Shown in pieces: positions 25,778 through 34,781 of a stretch of 64,000 nucleotides of DNA. The notes beneath the pieces were generated by a model. That model did not search any database, was not told where the DNA came from, and worked only from the letters and a program-made list of their open reading frames with translations. A program made the translations under genes and the position numbers. Each line of letters opens with the position of its first letter. The first letter of the stretch is position 1. The stretch is from Actinomycetota bacterium (GTDB taxonomy: Bacteria > Actinomycetota > Geothermincolia > Geothermincolales > RBG-13-55-18): assembly GCA_014360655.1 (NCBI GenBank), contig JACIXC010000010.1:1-64000 (forward strand), written 5' to 3'.

Positions 25778-28414
25778 GTGGACGTCATCCTGGGACACGT
25801 CAACGTGGATTTCGACGCGCTGGCCTCCATGGTAGCGGCCAAAAAGCTCTACCCCGAGGCGGTGATGGTCTTCGCGGGGTCGGTGAACCGCAACGTGCGC
25901 GAGTTCATCGCCCTGCACGGGGATGTCCTGGAGTTCATGGACCCCAGGTCCCTCGATCGCGAGGCCATACGGCGCCTCATAGTGGTCGACAACCGCATCG
26001 CGGACCGCCTGGGCGAGTTCAGGGACCTCCCGGGAAGGGAGGGCGTGGAGGTCTTCGTCTACGATCACCATCCGCCGTCTCCGCACGACATGAAGGGCGT
26101 CAAGGACTACGGCGAGCCGCAGGGGGCGACCATAACCGTTCTCCTGAAAATAATCCGCCGCAAGAGGATGGCCATCACGCCCTTCGAGGCCACCCTCTTC
26201 GCTCTCGGCATCCACGAGGACACCGGCTCGCTCACCTTCGCCGGTACCACTCCCGATGACGCGGATGCGCTGGCCTACCTCATGCGCGAGGGGGCCAACC
26301 TCTCGGTGATCGTGCACTTCCTGGGCAAGCGGATGTCCCCCGCCCAGCATGAGCTCATGAAGAGGTTCATATCCGACCTGAGGCAATACCGTATCAACGG
26401 GGTCATGGTGACGGTGGCCAGGGCGCGCATGGACGGCTACGTGGAGGGAGCCTCCATGGTGGCGGGCAGGCTTGCCGAGCTGGAGAACCTTGACGTGCTC
26501 TTCACCCTCGCCGAGATGCAGAAAAGGGTGGTGGTGGTCGGCCTTTCCCGGTTGCACCAGGTGGACGTGGACGAGGTGCTCTCCGGGCTGGGCGGCGGGG
26601 GACACGCCAAGGCGGGGTCGGCGGTGATGAAGGGGTACAGGCTGGACAGGGCGGAGAAGGAGCTGCTATCCCTGCTGGAGGCCAAGGTGCGCCCCCTGGT
26701 CACCGCCAGGGAGATCATGAGCGGTCCGGTGAAGACGGTGAGCGAGGACACCCCCATCATCGAGGCGTCGCGGCGCATGGAGCTGACCGGGCACACGGCC
26801 TTCCCCGTGGTGGACGGGCGCGGGGACCTGGTGGGCATGATATCCCGCAAGGACCTGGACAAGGCGGGGCATCACGGCCTGGGTCACGCGCCGGTGAAGG
26901 GCTTCATGACCCGCGTCCTCATCGCCGTGGACGAGGATGCCTCCCTGCAGGAGATACAGACCCTGATGACCGAGAACGCCATCGGCCGCGTGCCGGTGGT
27001 CCGCGAGGGGAGGGTGGTGGGCATCGTCACCCGCAAGGACCTCGTCCGCGCCCTGCACGGCGCCGATTACCTGCGCGGTTTCGCTCCCCCGCAGCGCAGC
27101 ACGGGTTACAACCGCTCGGAGATCATCGAGCTCATGCAGCGGCAGCTACCGGGCGAGGTGCAGGGAATACTGCGCACCATCTCCAGGGTCGCCGAGGAGG
27201 GCCGTTACGATGCCTTCCTGGTTGGGGGCGTGGTGCGCGACCTCCTCCTGGGCGTCCCCAACCTCGACCTGGACATCGTGGTGGAGGGGGAGGGGATCGA
27301 GTTCGCGCGCAGGGTGGCCCGCGAGCTGCAGGCGCGCGTGCGCAGCCACCGCAAGTTCGGCACCGCTGTGATCATCCTGCCCCACGGCAGGAGGATAGAC
27401 GTGGCCACGGCCCGTACCGAGTTCTACGAGTATCCCGCGGCGCTGCCCACCGTGGAAATATCTTCCATCAGGCAGGATCTCTACCGCCGCGATTTCACCA
27501 TCAACGCCATGGCCGTGGCCTTGAGCGGCGAGCGTTTCGGGGAGCTGCTGGACTACTTCGGCGGCTTGCGCGACCTGGAAAAGAGACAGGTGCGGGTGCT
27601 GCACAACCTGAGCTTCGTCGAGGATCCCACGCGCATCTTCCGCGGCGTCCGTTTCGAGCAGCGCTACGGTTTCCGCCTGGAGAGCCAGACGGAGATCCTG
27701 GCGCGAAGGGCGGTGGAGATGGAGATCGTGGGGAGGTTGACCAACGCCCGCGTCAGGGACGAGCTGGTGGACATCTTCTGCGAGCCGCTGCCCCTTCCCC
27801 TCAAGGCGCTGGAACGGCTGGAGGACCTGGGTGCCCTGCGCACCCTGCACCAGGATCTCGCCGTCACCGCGGCCATGAGGGAGAGGTTCCGACTCCTGGA
27901 GAGGCACCTGGAAGCCGCCCGCAAAGCGGTCGGCGACGCCGTGAAGGTCTGGGTGCTGTGCATGGCGGCCATGCTGGCCGATCTTCCGTCGCGTGAGTCC
28001 GAGAAATGGTGCCACCAGATGCGCTTGCGCCGCGAGGACTGCGAGGCGGTGCGCCAGTGCCTGGAGCGGGTGCCTGATATCATGCGCAGGTTGCAGGAGG
28101 GGGAGCCCCCGCCCAGCAGGGTCGCGTCGTTGCTCGAGCCCCTCGGGGGGGAGGCCGCGGCCTACCTGTACGTCATGGGTGGAGAAAAGGCGAGAAAGAA
28201 GATGAGGTCGTTTTACGGCAAGTGGAAGAAGATGAGCCCGAGCATCAGCGGCAGGGACCTCGCGGAGATGGGCCTGCCGCCCTCGAGGCTCTATTCCCAG
28301 ATACTGGAAAAGATTAAGGCGGACGTGCTGGACGGCAAGGTGAAGGGAAGAGAGGAAGAGCTGGCCCTGGCAAGGACGCTGGTGGAGAAAGCGAAGGAGA
28401 GGAAGGCGGGATGA
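25778..28414 (+). CDS. DHH phosphoesterase / CBS / tRNA nucleotidyltransferase fusion
   Basis: This 878-residue protein joins four modules. Residues 1-310 form a DHH-DHHA1 phosphoesterase (VILGHVNVDFDALASM, VVDNRIAD, FVYDHHPPS and the C-terminal GGGGHAKAGSAV). Two CBS domains follow (about 315-430, EIMSGPVKTV and FMTRVLIAVD). Then comes a class II poly(A) polymerase/CCA-adding domain (about 470-700) with nucleotidyltransferase motif FLVGGVVRDLLLGVPNLDLDIVVEG and the motif RDFTINAMAV, and a helical C-terminus. Fusions of this order are known in several anaerobic and thermophilic lineages and are annotated as A-adding or CCA-adding enzymes. It probably adds A or CCA to tRNA 3' ends, with the DHH part perhaps removing nucleotides. 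Start: GTG 25778. Confidence 0.9.
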   Translation: MDVILGHVNVDFDALASMVAAKKLYPEAVMVFAGSVNRNVREFIALHGDVLEFMDPRSLDREAIRRLIVVDNRIADRLGEFRDLPGREGVEVFVYDHHPPSPHDMKGVKDYGEPQGATITVLLKIIRRKRMAITPFEATLFALGIHEDTGSLTFAGTTPDDADALAYLMREGANLSVIVHFLGKRMSPAQHELMKRFISDLRQYRINGVMVTVARARMDGYVEGASMVAGRLAELENLDVLFTLAEMQKRVVVVGLSRLHQVDVDEVLSGLGGGGHAKAGSAVMKGYRLDRAEKELLSLLEAKVRPLVTAREIMSGPVKTVSEDTPIIEASRRMELTGHTAFPVVDGRGDLVGMISRKDLDKAGHHGLGHAPVKGFMTRVLIAVDEDASLQEIQTLMTENAIGRVPVVREGRVVGIVTRKDLVRALHGADYLRGFAPPQRSTGYNRSEIIELMQRQLPGEVQGILRTISRVAEEGRYDAFLVGGVVRDLLLGVPNLDLDIVVEGEGIEFARRVARELQARVRSHRKFGTAVIILPHGRRIDVATARTEFYEYPAALPTVEISSIRQDLYRRDFTINAMAVALSGERFGELLDYFGGLRDLEKRQVRVLHNLSFVEDPTRIFRGVRFEQRYGFRLESQTEILARRAVEMEIVGRLTNARVRDELVDIFCEPLPLPLKALERLEDLGALRTLHQDLAVTAAMRERFRLLERHLEAARKAVGDAVKVWVLCMAAMLADLPSRESEKWCHQMRLRREDCEAVRQCLERVPDIMRRLQEGEPPPSRVASLLEPLGGEAAAYLYVMGGEKARKKMRSFYGKWKKMSPSISGRDLAEMGLPPSRLYSQILEKIKADVLDGKVKGREEELALARTLVEKAKERKAG

Positions 28415-29073
28415 ACCCATCGAGGCTGGAGATCTCGTTGTACATGATGGTGGGACTCATCGTGGGCGTAATCGTGCACGAGTACATGCACGGCTACGTG
28501 GCCTACCGCATGGGCGACACCACGGCAAAGCGAGCCGGGCGCCTCACCCTCGACCCGCTGGCGCACATCGATCCCTTCGGGACCGTCATCCTGCCCGGCA
28601 TGCTCTTCCTCCTCAGCATCATGGGCTACGGGACGTTCATCATAGGGTACGCCAAGCCCGTTCCCATCAATCCCTTCCTCTTCCGCAAACCGCGCGGCAT
28701 CATCTGGGTCTCCCTGGCCGGCCCCCTTTCCAACCTCTCGCTGGCGGTCGTCTTCTTCGGCCTGCTGCGCGTGCTGACCCTCTTCGAGGGGGGGGCGGTG
28801 CTCGACCGCGCGGTGATGACCTGCCTCTTCATCGCCTACATCAACGTGGTGCTCTGCGTCTTCAACCTAATACCCATACCGCCGCTGGACGGATCTCGCG
28901 TCCTGGGCTATTTCCTGCGGGGCGAGGCGAAGAGGTTTTACCAGTCCATGGAGGCCTACGGATTCTTCGTCATCCTCGTCCTCATCATGTTCTTCGGCTT
29001 CCTGTTCAGCAGCCTGGTGGGGGAGCTCGCCAACCTCATCCTGCGCCTCTATGGTCTCGGCGCCGTTTTCTGA
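28411..29073 (+). CDS. Site-2 protease family (M50) intramembrane metalloprotease
   Basis: The 220-residue protein has five to six membrane segments and the metal site of M50 proteases: HEYMHGYVAYRMGD (HExxH, about residues 27-31) in the first transmembrane segment and NLIPIPPLDGSRVL (NPxPPLDG-like motif with the third ligand Asp, about residues 152-165). These short members without a PDZ domain cleave membrane-bound regulators in other bacteria, but the substrate here is unknown. The ATG overlaps the stop of the preceding fusion gene (ATGA), so it is translated from the same message. An HD-domain protein follows after 11 bases. Confidence 0.92.
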   Translation: MNPSRLEISLYMMVGLIVGVIVHEYMHGYVAYRMGDTTAKRAGRLTLDPLAHIDPFGTVILPGMLFLLSIMGYGTFIIGYAKPVPINPFLFRKPRGIIWVSLAGPLSNLSLAVVFFGLLRVLTLFEGGAVLDRAVMTCLFIAYINVVLCVFNLIPIPPLDGSRVLGYFLRGEAKRFYQSMEAYGFFVILVLIMFFGFLFSSLVGELANLILRLYGLGAVF

Positions 29074-29084
29074 GGTGGAAGAGC

Positions 29085-29627
29085 ATGAACACCTGGCGCA
29101 ACCTGCCCGGCAAGCTGAAGGTGAGCATGCTCTCCCTGTACCCGGGGCTGCGGCGCGAGGCGCGGCGGGCCGCTGAGGAACTGGGCGAGGGGGAGAAGGA
29201 ACTCTTCCTGTCCCTGGGGCGCTACGATCTCGCCCACTCCCTGGCCATGGCGCGCAGGCTGGGGGACGATCCGCTCCTGCGCCGTGCCGCCCTCCTCCAC
29301 GACACGGGAAAGCTCCGCCGGGACCTCGCCATACCCACGCGCTGGCTCTACACCTTCCTGGAGATCTTTTTCCCGCGGCGTCTGCGGAGGATGTGCACCG
29401 CCGTGGACGAGAGGGCGCGGGGGTGGGAAGTGCTGGAAATGATTGACAGCCTGCCCCGGGGATGGCGCCGCGGCTTTTTCGTCCAGTCGCATCACGGCGA
29501 GATAGCCGCCGCGATGCTGCGCCGGGCAGGAAGCGACGGCGAGCTGGTGCGCCTGGTGGAGGAGCACCAGGGCGAGCCACGCGACGCAAGGGCGCGGAGG
29601 CTGCGGGAGACTGACGACGCGCTCTGA
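29085..29627 (+). CDS. HD-domain protein (putative phosphohydrolase)
   Basis: The 180-residue protein has a single HD domain, with the divalent-metal motif AALLHDTGKLRRDLAIP (about residues 65-81), an upstream H in LAHSLAMARRL and a later FFVQSHHGEIAAAML segment with the His pair expected for HD metal ligands. Downstream is VRLVEEHQG with another His. HD proteins of this size typically hydrolyse nucleotides or phosphodiesters, including (p)ppGpp and 2',3'-cyclic or deoxynucleotide substrates; the substrate is not determinable here. It follows the site-2 protease by 11 bases, and the C-terminal 30 residues are Arg/Asp-rich. Confidence 0.8.
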   Translation: MNTWRNLPGKLKVSMLSLYPGLRREARRAAEELGEGEKELFLSLGRYDLAHSLAMARRLGDDPLLRRAALLHDTGKLRRDLAIPTRWLYTFLEIFFPRRLRRMCTAVDERARGWEVLEMIDSLPRGWRRGFFVQSHHGEIAAAMLRRAGSDGELVRLVEEHQGEPRDARARRLRETDDAL

Positions 29628-29700
29628 CCGCCCCGCCCCCGGGCCTTTCCGCCTCGGGATCAAGGACAGCGTGCGTGCGGCGTGTTCGCGGGATATCCTT

Positions 29701-29706
29701 TACAAT
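29701..29706 (+). promoter_or_regulatory. Possible -10 element upstream of trpS
   Basis: TACAAT at 29701-29706 (five of six matches) lies 82 bases before the trpS start in a 160-bp gap. No matching -35 is visible, so confidence is low. Confidence 0.25.
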
Positions 29707-29787
29707 GTGGGAAAGGTCATGGGGCGGGGTGGCGCGGCGCAGCCCCGCGGAACGCAGGAAGGAAGGCCTGAAGAGGAAGGAGGCGAC

Positions 29788-30768
29788 TTGGCGAAAAGGA
29801 TCCTTACCGGGTACCGTCCGACGGGCAAGCTCCACCTCGGTCACCTGCACGGGAACCTCAAGCGCATGGTCGAGCTGCAGGAGGAGGCGGAGTGCTTCTT
29901 CTTCATAGCCGACTGGCATGCCCTGACCACGGATTACCAGGACCCCTCGCACCTGCGCGCGTACAGCGAGGAGATGGTGCTGGACTGGCTGGCGGCGGGC
30001 CTGGACGCCGACAAGGCGGCCATCTACCGCCAGTCCGACCTTCCCGAGGTGGCCGAGTTCCAGCTCTACCTCTCCATGATCACGCCCCTGGGCTGGCTGG
30101 AGAGGGTTCCCTCCTTCAAGGAGCAGCAGGAGCAGTTGAGGGGGAGGGACATCGCCACGCACGGCTTCCTCGGCTACCCCGTGTTGCAGGCGGCGGACAT
30201 CCTCATCGTGCGCGCGGACGGCGTGCCGGTGGGGGAGGACCAGCTTCCCCACCTCGAGCTCACGCGGGAGATAGTGCGCCGCTTCAACCACCTTTACGGG
30301 GAGACCTTCGCGGAGCCCCAGTCCCTTCTCTCGCCTTCTCCCCGCATACCCGGGACCGACGGGCGCAAGATGAGCAAGAGCTACGGGAACCAGATCTCCC
30401 TCGGCGATGACCCCGGGGAGATCCGAAGGAAGGTCGGCATCATGGTGACCGACCCTGCGCGCAGGACGCGCCGCGACCCCGGCGATCCTGAAAAATGCAG
30501 CGTTTTCGAGCTGCACAAGGTCTATACGCCCGACCGCCTGCAGGAGATAGCGGAGAAGTGCCGCACGGCGGGATGGGGATGTGTCGATTGCAAGGGGGTG
30601 CTCGCGGAGCGCGTGTCCGACTCCCTGCAGGGTTTCCGCGCCAGAAGGAAGGAACTGGAAAACAACCCGGGCATCGCCTGGGAAGTGCTGGAAGAGGGCC
30701 TGCGCAGGGTAAAGCCTGTGGCCGGCGAGGTCCTGGGAGAGGTGCGCCGGCGCATGGGCATCGCCTGA
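29788..30768 (+). CDS. trpS: Tryptophanyl-tRNA synthetase
   Basis: TrpS charges tRNA-Trp. The 326-residue protein shows the HIGH-type signature TGKLHLGHLHGN and the KMSKS motif GRKMSKSYGN, as well as the GEDQLPHLELTREIVRRFN and QAADILIVRADGVPVG segments characteristic of bacterial TrpS. I take TTG 29788 as start because GAAGGAGG lies 5-10 bases upstream and the encoded protein begins AKRILTGYRPTGK as expected. An ATG at 29719 would add a non-conserved leader. It starts an operon-like run with scpA (12 bases later). Confidence 0.95.
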   Translation: MAKRILTGYRPTGKLHLGHLHGNLKRMVELQEEAECFFFIADWHALTTDYQDPSHLRAYSEEMVLDWLAAGLDADKAAIYRQSDLPEVAEFQLYLSMITPLGWLERVPSFKEQQEQLRGRDIATHGFLGYPVLQAADILIVRADGVPVGEDQLPHLELTREIVRRFNHLYGETFAEPQSLLSPSPRIPGTDGRKMSKSYGNQISLGDDPGEIRRKVGIMVTDPARRTRRDPGDPEKCSVFELHKVYTPDRLQEIAEKCRTAGWGCVDCKGVLAERVSDSLQGFRARRKELENNPGIAWEVLEEGLRRVKPVAGEVLGEVRRRMGIA

Positions 30769-30779
30769 AGGAGGTAGCC

Positions 30780-31529
30780 TTGCCTTACCTGGTCAAGCTG
30801 GAGGTGTTCGAGGGCCCCTTCGACCTCCTTCTCCACCTCATCGGGCGCAAGGAGATAGACATCTACGACATCTCCGTCGCGGAGATCACCGACGAGTACC
30901 TGCGCTACATCGCGTCCCTGCAACAGCTCGACCTCGAGGTGGCCACGGAATTCCTGCTCATCGCCGCGACCCTCCTCAAGCTGAAATCGGATCACCTCCT
31001 CCCGTCCCCGCAGCGCGAGGAGGAGGAAGCGGCTCCCGGCGAGGTGCGCGAGGAGCTCCTGTGGAGGCTGCTCCAGTACCAGAAATTCCGCAACGCGGCC
31101 TCCCATCTCTGGGAAAGGCTGGGCAGGGAGGAGAGATATTATTACCGGGAGGTGGACCTGGAGGAGCCCTTCCGCGGCCTGGTGCCGGATGTGCTGCGCG
31201 GGCTCACCCTGCGGGGACTGGTGGAGACGGCGCGCGACCTCGTGGAGACGGAAAGCGAGGTGGATATCTCGTACATCGCGCCCATCAGGGTGAACATACC
31301 CGATTTCATCGAGCGCATAAGGAAGGTGCTGCGGCAGAAGGGGCATACCACGTACCGGGAGTTGACCGCCGACTGCGCGCTGCGCATAGAGCTGATAGCG
31401 ACCTTTCTCGCGCTCCTTGAGCTCTTCAAGCTGGAGGAGGTAGACCTGAGGCAAGCGGTTCGCTTCGGCGATATCGAGGTGTATCCCGTGGAGGGTGAGA
31501 GCGATGGAGATCAGGCCCCTGGGCGGTAA
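30780..31529 (+). CDS. scpA: Segregation and condensation protein A
   Basis: ScpA is the kleisin of the SMC-ScpAB condensin that organises and segregates chromosomes. The 249-residue protein begins LPYLVKLEVFEGPFDLLLHL, the classic N-terminus that binds SMC, with TTG 30780 as start behind a perfect AAGGAGGTAG site. The central part is acidic and low in conservation, and the C-terminal winged-helix region (TFLALLELFKLEEVDLRQ, FGDIEV) is present. The trpS-scpA-scpB-rluB order is common in Gram-positives. Its 3' end overlaps scpB by 26 bases. Confidence 0.95.
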   Translation: MPYLVKLEVFEGPFDLLLHLIGRKEIDIYDISVAEITDEYLRYIASLQQLDLEVATEFLLIAATLLKLKSDHLLPSPQREEEEAAPGEVREELLWRLLQYQKFRNAASHLWERLGREERYYYREVDLEEPFRGLVPDVLRGLTLRGLVETARDLVETESEVDISYIAPIRVNIPDFIERIRKVLRQKGHTTYRELTADCALRIELIATFLALLELFKLEEVDLRQAVRFGDIEVYPVEGESDGDQAPGR

Positions 31530-32322
31530 GATCTGGAGGATGGGACCCGGCGAGGAGGATCCCGGGCGCGGAGAAGAGTTGCGGGGTGCGCTGGAGGCCA
31601 TGCTCTTCGTATCGGGTGAACCCCTCACCGCGGGGAGGCTGGCGCAGGTCCTGGGCTGCGACGAGGGAACGGTTACGTCCATCCTGCAGGAGTTGCGCGA
31701 GGAATACGTGCGCTACAACCGGGGCGTGCAACTGCGCGAGGTGGGGGGAGGCTGGCGCATGCACACCCATCCCGCTTACGCGTCCCACGTGGAGAAGCTC
31801 CTGCTCTCCACGCGGCGTGCCCGCCTGACACGGGCGGCGGTGGAGACGCTGGCCATAATCGCGTACCTGCAGCCGATAACGCGGAGCCAGATCGCCAATA
31901 TCCGTGGCGTGCAGTCGGAGAACATGGTCAAGGTGCTGGAGGAGTTGGGCCTGGTGGCGGAAAAGGGCAAGGAGAGGTCCCCGGGGGGGCCCGCGCTTTA
32001 CGTCACCACCGACGCCTTCCTGGAGCGCTTCGGCCTCAACAGCCTCGAGGACCTTCCTCCCCTGGAGGATTTCGAGCCGGACGAGGAGACGGTGGAACGC
32101 ATCTCCCGTTCCCTCGCCTCTGGTGAGGGTGGGGGAACGGGGAGCGAAGACGGGAGCGGGGATGCGGCCCGGGACGGCCTGGCGGCCGCAAGCGAGATAC
32201 CGGGGTTGCCGGACGGGGAGCGGGAGGAGTCGCCGCCCGGCGCGACCCGAGGCGTTCCGCCGCGCGTTGTTACGTTGCGCGAGGACGGTGCACTTGGGGA
32301 AGAGAGGGGCGGAGAGGACTGA
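31504..32322 (+). CDS. scpB: Segregation and condensation protein B
   Basis: ScpB is the second accessory subunit of the SMC condensin. The 272-residue protein has the ScpB pair of winged-helix domains: ELRGALEAMLFVSGEPLTAGRLAQVLG (about residues 20-46) and VETLAIIAYLQPITRSQIANIRGV (about residues 113-136), followed by GLVAEKGKERSPGGPALYVTTDAFLERFGL, the signature of the second domain. A low-complexity acidic C-terminal tail of about 80 residues follows. I choose ATG 31504 (GGAGGGTGAGAGCG upstream) over GTG 31495. It overlaps scpA and the rluB gene start. Confidence 0.94.
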   Translation: MEIRPLGGKIWRMGPGEEDPGRGEELRGALEAMLFVSGEPLTAGRLAQVLGCDEGTVTSILQELREEYVRYNRGVQLREVGGGWRMHTHPAYASHVEKLLLSTRRARLTRAAVETLAIIAYLQPITRSQIANIRGVQSENMVKVLEELGLVAEKGKERSPGGPALYVTTDAFLERFGLNSLEDLPPLEDFEPDEETVERISRSLASGEGGGTGSEDGSGDAARDGLAAASEIPGLPDGEREESPPGATRGVPPRVVTLREDGALGEERGGED

Positions 32323-33124
32323 GGGAAGCCGCGGGGCGTCGTCGCATGCGGCGGAGTCCGCGCACGGCCCCGAACCGTGCGGGCGGAGGGGAGCGGGCGG
32401 CGGCGGCGAAGGCGCCGCGCCGCGACTCCAGAAGGTGCTCGCGGAGTGCGGGCTCGGCTCCCGGAGGCGCTGCGAGGAGATCATCGAGGCCGGCCGCGTG
32501 CGGGTGAACGGCAGGACGGCTTCCCTGGGGGATCGCGTGGACCCGGAGCGCGACCGCATAACGGTCGACGGCATCCCCTTGCGTCCACGCGGGGAAAAGA
32601 GATACGTACTGCTAAACAAGCCCGCCGGCTACATCACCACGGTCAGGGACGGCCGCGGCCGACCCACCGTCATGGACCTGGTGCACGAGGAGGGAAGGCT
32701 GTTCCCCGTGGGACGCCTGGACAAGGATACGCGGGGCCTCCTGCTCCTCACCGACGACGGTTACCTGGCGCAGCGCCTCCTTCACCCCAGCATGGGGGTG
32801 GAGAAGACCTACCTGGTGCGCGCGGAGGGTTATCTCACGACGCAGGGACTGGCCCGCCTGCGCAAGGGCATACGCCTGGAGGAGGGGACGACGGCCCCGG
32901 CCAAGGTGCGGGTCCTGGCCAGGAAGGGCGGGCAGTGCCTGCTCGAATTCACCCTGCACGAGGGGAAGAAGAGGCAGATAAGGCGCATGTGCGCGGCCGT
33001 GGGACTGCGGGTGGTGGACCTGGTGCGCACGCGCTTCGGACCCCTCGATCTCCGCGGGTTGGGGGAAGGCGAGTACCGTCACCTCACCGCGGACGAGGTC
33101 CGCAAGCTCATGGAGGTGGGTTGA
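32288..33124 (+). CDS. rluB: Pseudouridine synthase RluB/RsuA family
   Basis: The enzyme isomerises a uridine in rRNA (RluB acts on 23S, RsuA on 16S). The protein carries an N-terminal S4 domain (LQKVLAECGLGSRRRCEEII), then the pseudouridine synthase domain with LNKPAGYITT, the catalytic Asp motif GRLDKDTRGLLLLTDDG, KTYLV and EGKKRQIRRMCAAVG, all characteristic of the RsuA family. The start must lie upstream of the S4 domain: GTG 32288 or TTG 32294, both overlapping the end of scpB by about 30 bases. The first 45 residues are Gly/Arg-rich and poorly conserved. Position after scpB is typical. Target RNA is inferred from position only. Confidence 0.9.
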   Translation: MHLGKRGAERTEGSRGASSHAAESAHGPEPCGRRGAGGGGEGAAPRLQKVLAECGLGSRRRCEEIIEAGRVRVNGRTASLGDRVDPERDRITVDGIPLRPRGEKRYVLLNKPAGYITTVRDGRGRPTVMDLVHEEGRLFPVGRLDKDTRGLLLLTDDGYLAQRLLHPSMGVEKTYLVRAEGYLTTQGLARLRKGIRLEEGTTAPAKVRVLARKGGQCLLEFTLHEGKKRQIRRMCAAVGLRVVDLVRTRFGPLDLRGLGEGEYRHLTADEVRKLMEVG

Positions 33125-33178
33125 GGGCTGCGGGGACGGACCGCGGATGCCGTATCGTTCACGCAGGCGCCGTACGGG

Positions 33179-33209
33179 TTGTGAGGGGCCCGGCCCGATG
33201 TGGTAAACT
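33179..33209 (+). promoter_or_regulatory. Extended -10 promoter candidate for the aroH-aroF group
   Basis: TTGTGA (33179-33184) and, 19 bases on, an extended -10 TGGTAAACT (TAAACT at 33204-33209) precede the chorismate mutase ATG (33238) by 28 bases. The spacer is longer than ideal, but the TG-N-TAAACT element is good. Confidence 0.45.
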
Positions 33210-33237
33210 TTATTGCCGAAGCACAAGGAGGCGGGAA

Positions 33238-33600
33238 ATGCAGCTGAGAGCCTTGAGGGGGGCCATCCTCTGCCGGGAGGACAGCAAGGAAGAGATCGTA
33301 GAGAGAACGGCACAGTTGCTGCGGGAGATGATCAAGCGCAACGACATCCGCCCGGAGGATATCGTCGACGTCATCTTCACGGCCACCGAGGACCTCACCG
33401 CGGAGTTCCCGGCGGCGGCGGCGCGCCATATCGGCCTCACCCACGTGCCGCTGCTGTGCGCCAGGGAGCTGTCCATAGCGGACGGAGCCCCGCGGTGCAT
33501 AAGGGTGCTCATGCATTTCTATACCCGCAAGCACCCGCACGAGTTGCGCCATCCCTACCTGGAGGGAGCGCGCCAGTTGAGGACCGACCTGCCCGAGTGA
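33238..33600 (+). CDS. aroH: Chorismate mutase, AroH type
   Basis: This 120-residue enzyme converts chorismate to prephenate, the step leading to tyrosine and phenylalanine. The fold is the trimeric monofunctional AroH type of Bacillus and Thermus, as shown by LRALRGAILCREDSKEEI at the N-terminus, IFTATEDLTAEFPAAAARHIG (about residues 45-65), PLLCARELSIADGAPRCIRVLMHF and a C-terminal HPYLEGARQLRTDL. Active-site Arg, Glu and Tyr-type residues fall in these segments. It has a GGAGGCGGGAA ribosome binding site and starts a run of aromatic amino-acid genes. It is separated from rluB by 113 bases containing a promoter-like element. Confidence 0.92.
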   Translation: MQLRALRGAILCREDSKEEIVERTAQLLREMIKRNDIRPEDIVDVIFTATEDLTAEFPAAAARHIGLTHVPLLCARELSIADGAPRCIRVLMHFYTRKHPHELRHPYLEGARQLRTDLPE

Positions 33601-33770
33601 GGCGCTCGCTCAAGCGAGGGGAGGGGGTCTCGCGCAGAAGCACGCGGGGCTTGCAAGCCAGGCGACACGGGGGTCCAGGACGACCGGGGGTGGAAGGACA
33701 ATCGCTGCAGGGCCAGGGTCCCGCCGTCCCTCGGATTACGGCTTTTCCGTGAGGAAGGGGAGTGATCGGT

Positions 33771-34781
33771 ATGGTCATCGTGATGCGACCCGGGGTGAGC
33801 GAGAAGGAGATCGAGGAGATCGTGCGCCTGCTGCACGATTCGGGGCTGGAGGCCCACATCTCGCGGGGCGAGTTCCGCACCGTCATCGGCGTCATAGGCG
33901 ACGACGAGCTGGTGCTGCAGGTCCCCTTCCAGGCCTATCCCGCCGTGGAGAAGGTGGTCCCCATCCTGAAGCCGTACAAGCTCGCCAGCCGCGAATTCCA
34001 GGGCGAGGACACGGCGATAAAGGTGAACGGGGTCCAGGTGGGAGGGGGCACCTTCACCGTCATCGCCGGGCCCTGCTCCGTGGAGAGCGAGGAGCAGGTG
34101 GTGGAGGCGGCGCGAGTCGCCAGGCGTTGCGGGGCGCGCCTTTTCAGGGGAGGCGCCTTCAAGCCGCGCACCTCCCCGTACAGCTTCCAGGGCCTGGGCG
34201 AGGAGGGCCTGAAGCTCCTGGCGAAGGCGCGGGAGGAAACGGGCCTTCCCGTGGTGACCGAGCTGCTCGATGTGCGCGACCTGGAGCTGGTGTACCGCTA
34301 CGCCGACGTTCTGCAGGTGGGAGCGCGCAACATGCAGAACTTCCTCATGCTCAAGGAGCTGGGGGGACAGGACAAACCGGTGCTTCTCAAGCGGGGGATG
34401 AGCGCCACGGTGGAGGAGTGGCTGATGGCGGCGGAGTACATCCTGAAGGAAGGCAACGGCAAGGTCATCCTCTGCGAGAGGGGGATCAAGACCTTCGAGA
34501 CCGGCACCAGGAACACCCTCGACATATCCTCCGTCCCCATGGTAAAGAGCCTCTCGCACCTGCCGGTGATCGTGGATCCCAGCCACGCAACCGGCGTCAG
34601 CAACCTCGTGCCGCCGCTCTGCCTGGCAGCGCTGGCGGCGGGGGCCGACGGGGTGATGGTGGAGATGCACCCGCGTCCGCGCGAAGCCCTCTGCGACGGC
34701 TCGCAGTCCCTGGCGCCGGAGGATTTCGAGGTGATGATGGGAGAGGTGGCCAAGCTGGCGGGGTTCCTCGGGAAGCGGTGA
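33771..34781 (+). CDS. aroF: 3-deoxy-7-phosphoheptulonate synthase
   Basis: DAHP synthase condenses phosphoenolpyruvate with erythrose 4-phosphate, the first step of the shikimate pathway. The 336-residue protein has an N-terminal ferredoxin-like regulatory domain (residues 1-85: VIVMRPGVSEKEIEEIVRLL) typical of the Thermotoga/Bacillus AroF type, which binds tyrosine for feedback control, and a TIM-barrel catalytic domain. Catalytic segments are VIAGPCSVES, RGGAFKPRTSPYSFQG, LQVGARNMQNF, LLKRGM and the C-terminal DPSHATGVSNLVPPL and VEMHPRP. ATG 33771 is chosen over GTG 33762 for its ribosome binding site. Confidence 0.96.
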   Translation: MVIVMRPGVSEKEIEEIVRLLHDSGLEAHISRGEFRTVIGVIGDDELVLQVPFQAYPAVEKVVPILKPYKLASREFQGEDTAIKVNGVQVGGGTFTVIAGPCSVESEEQVVEAARVARRCGARLFRGGAFKPRTSPYSFQGLGEEGLKLLAKAREETGLPVVTELLDVRDLELVYRYADVLQVGARNMQNFLMLKELGGQDKPVLLKRGMSATVEEWLMAAEYILKEGNGKVILCERGIKTFETGTRNTLDISSVPMVKSLSHLPVIVDPSHATGVSNLVPPLCLAALAAGADGVMVEMHPRPREALCDGSQSLAPEDFEVMMGEVAKLAGFLGKR

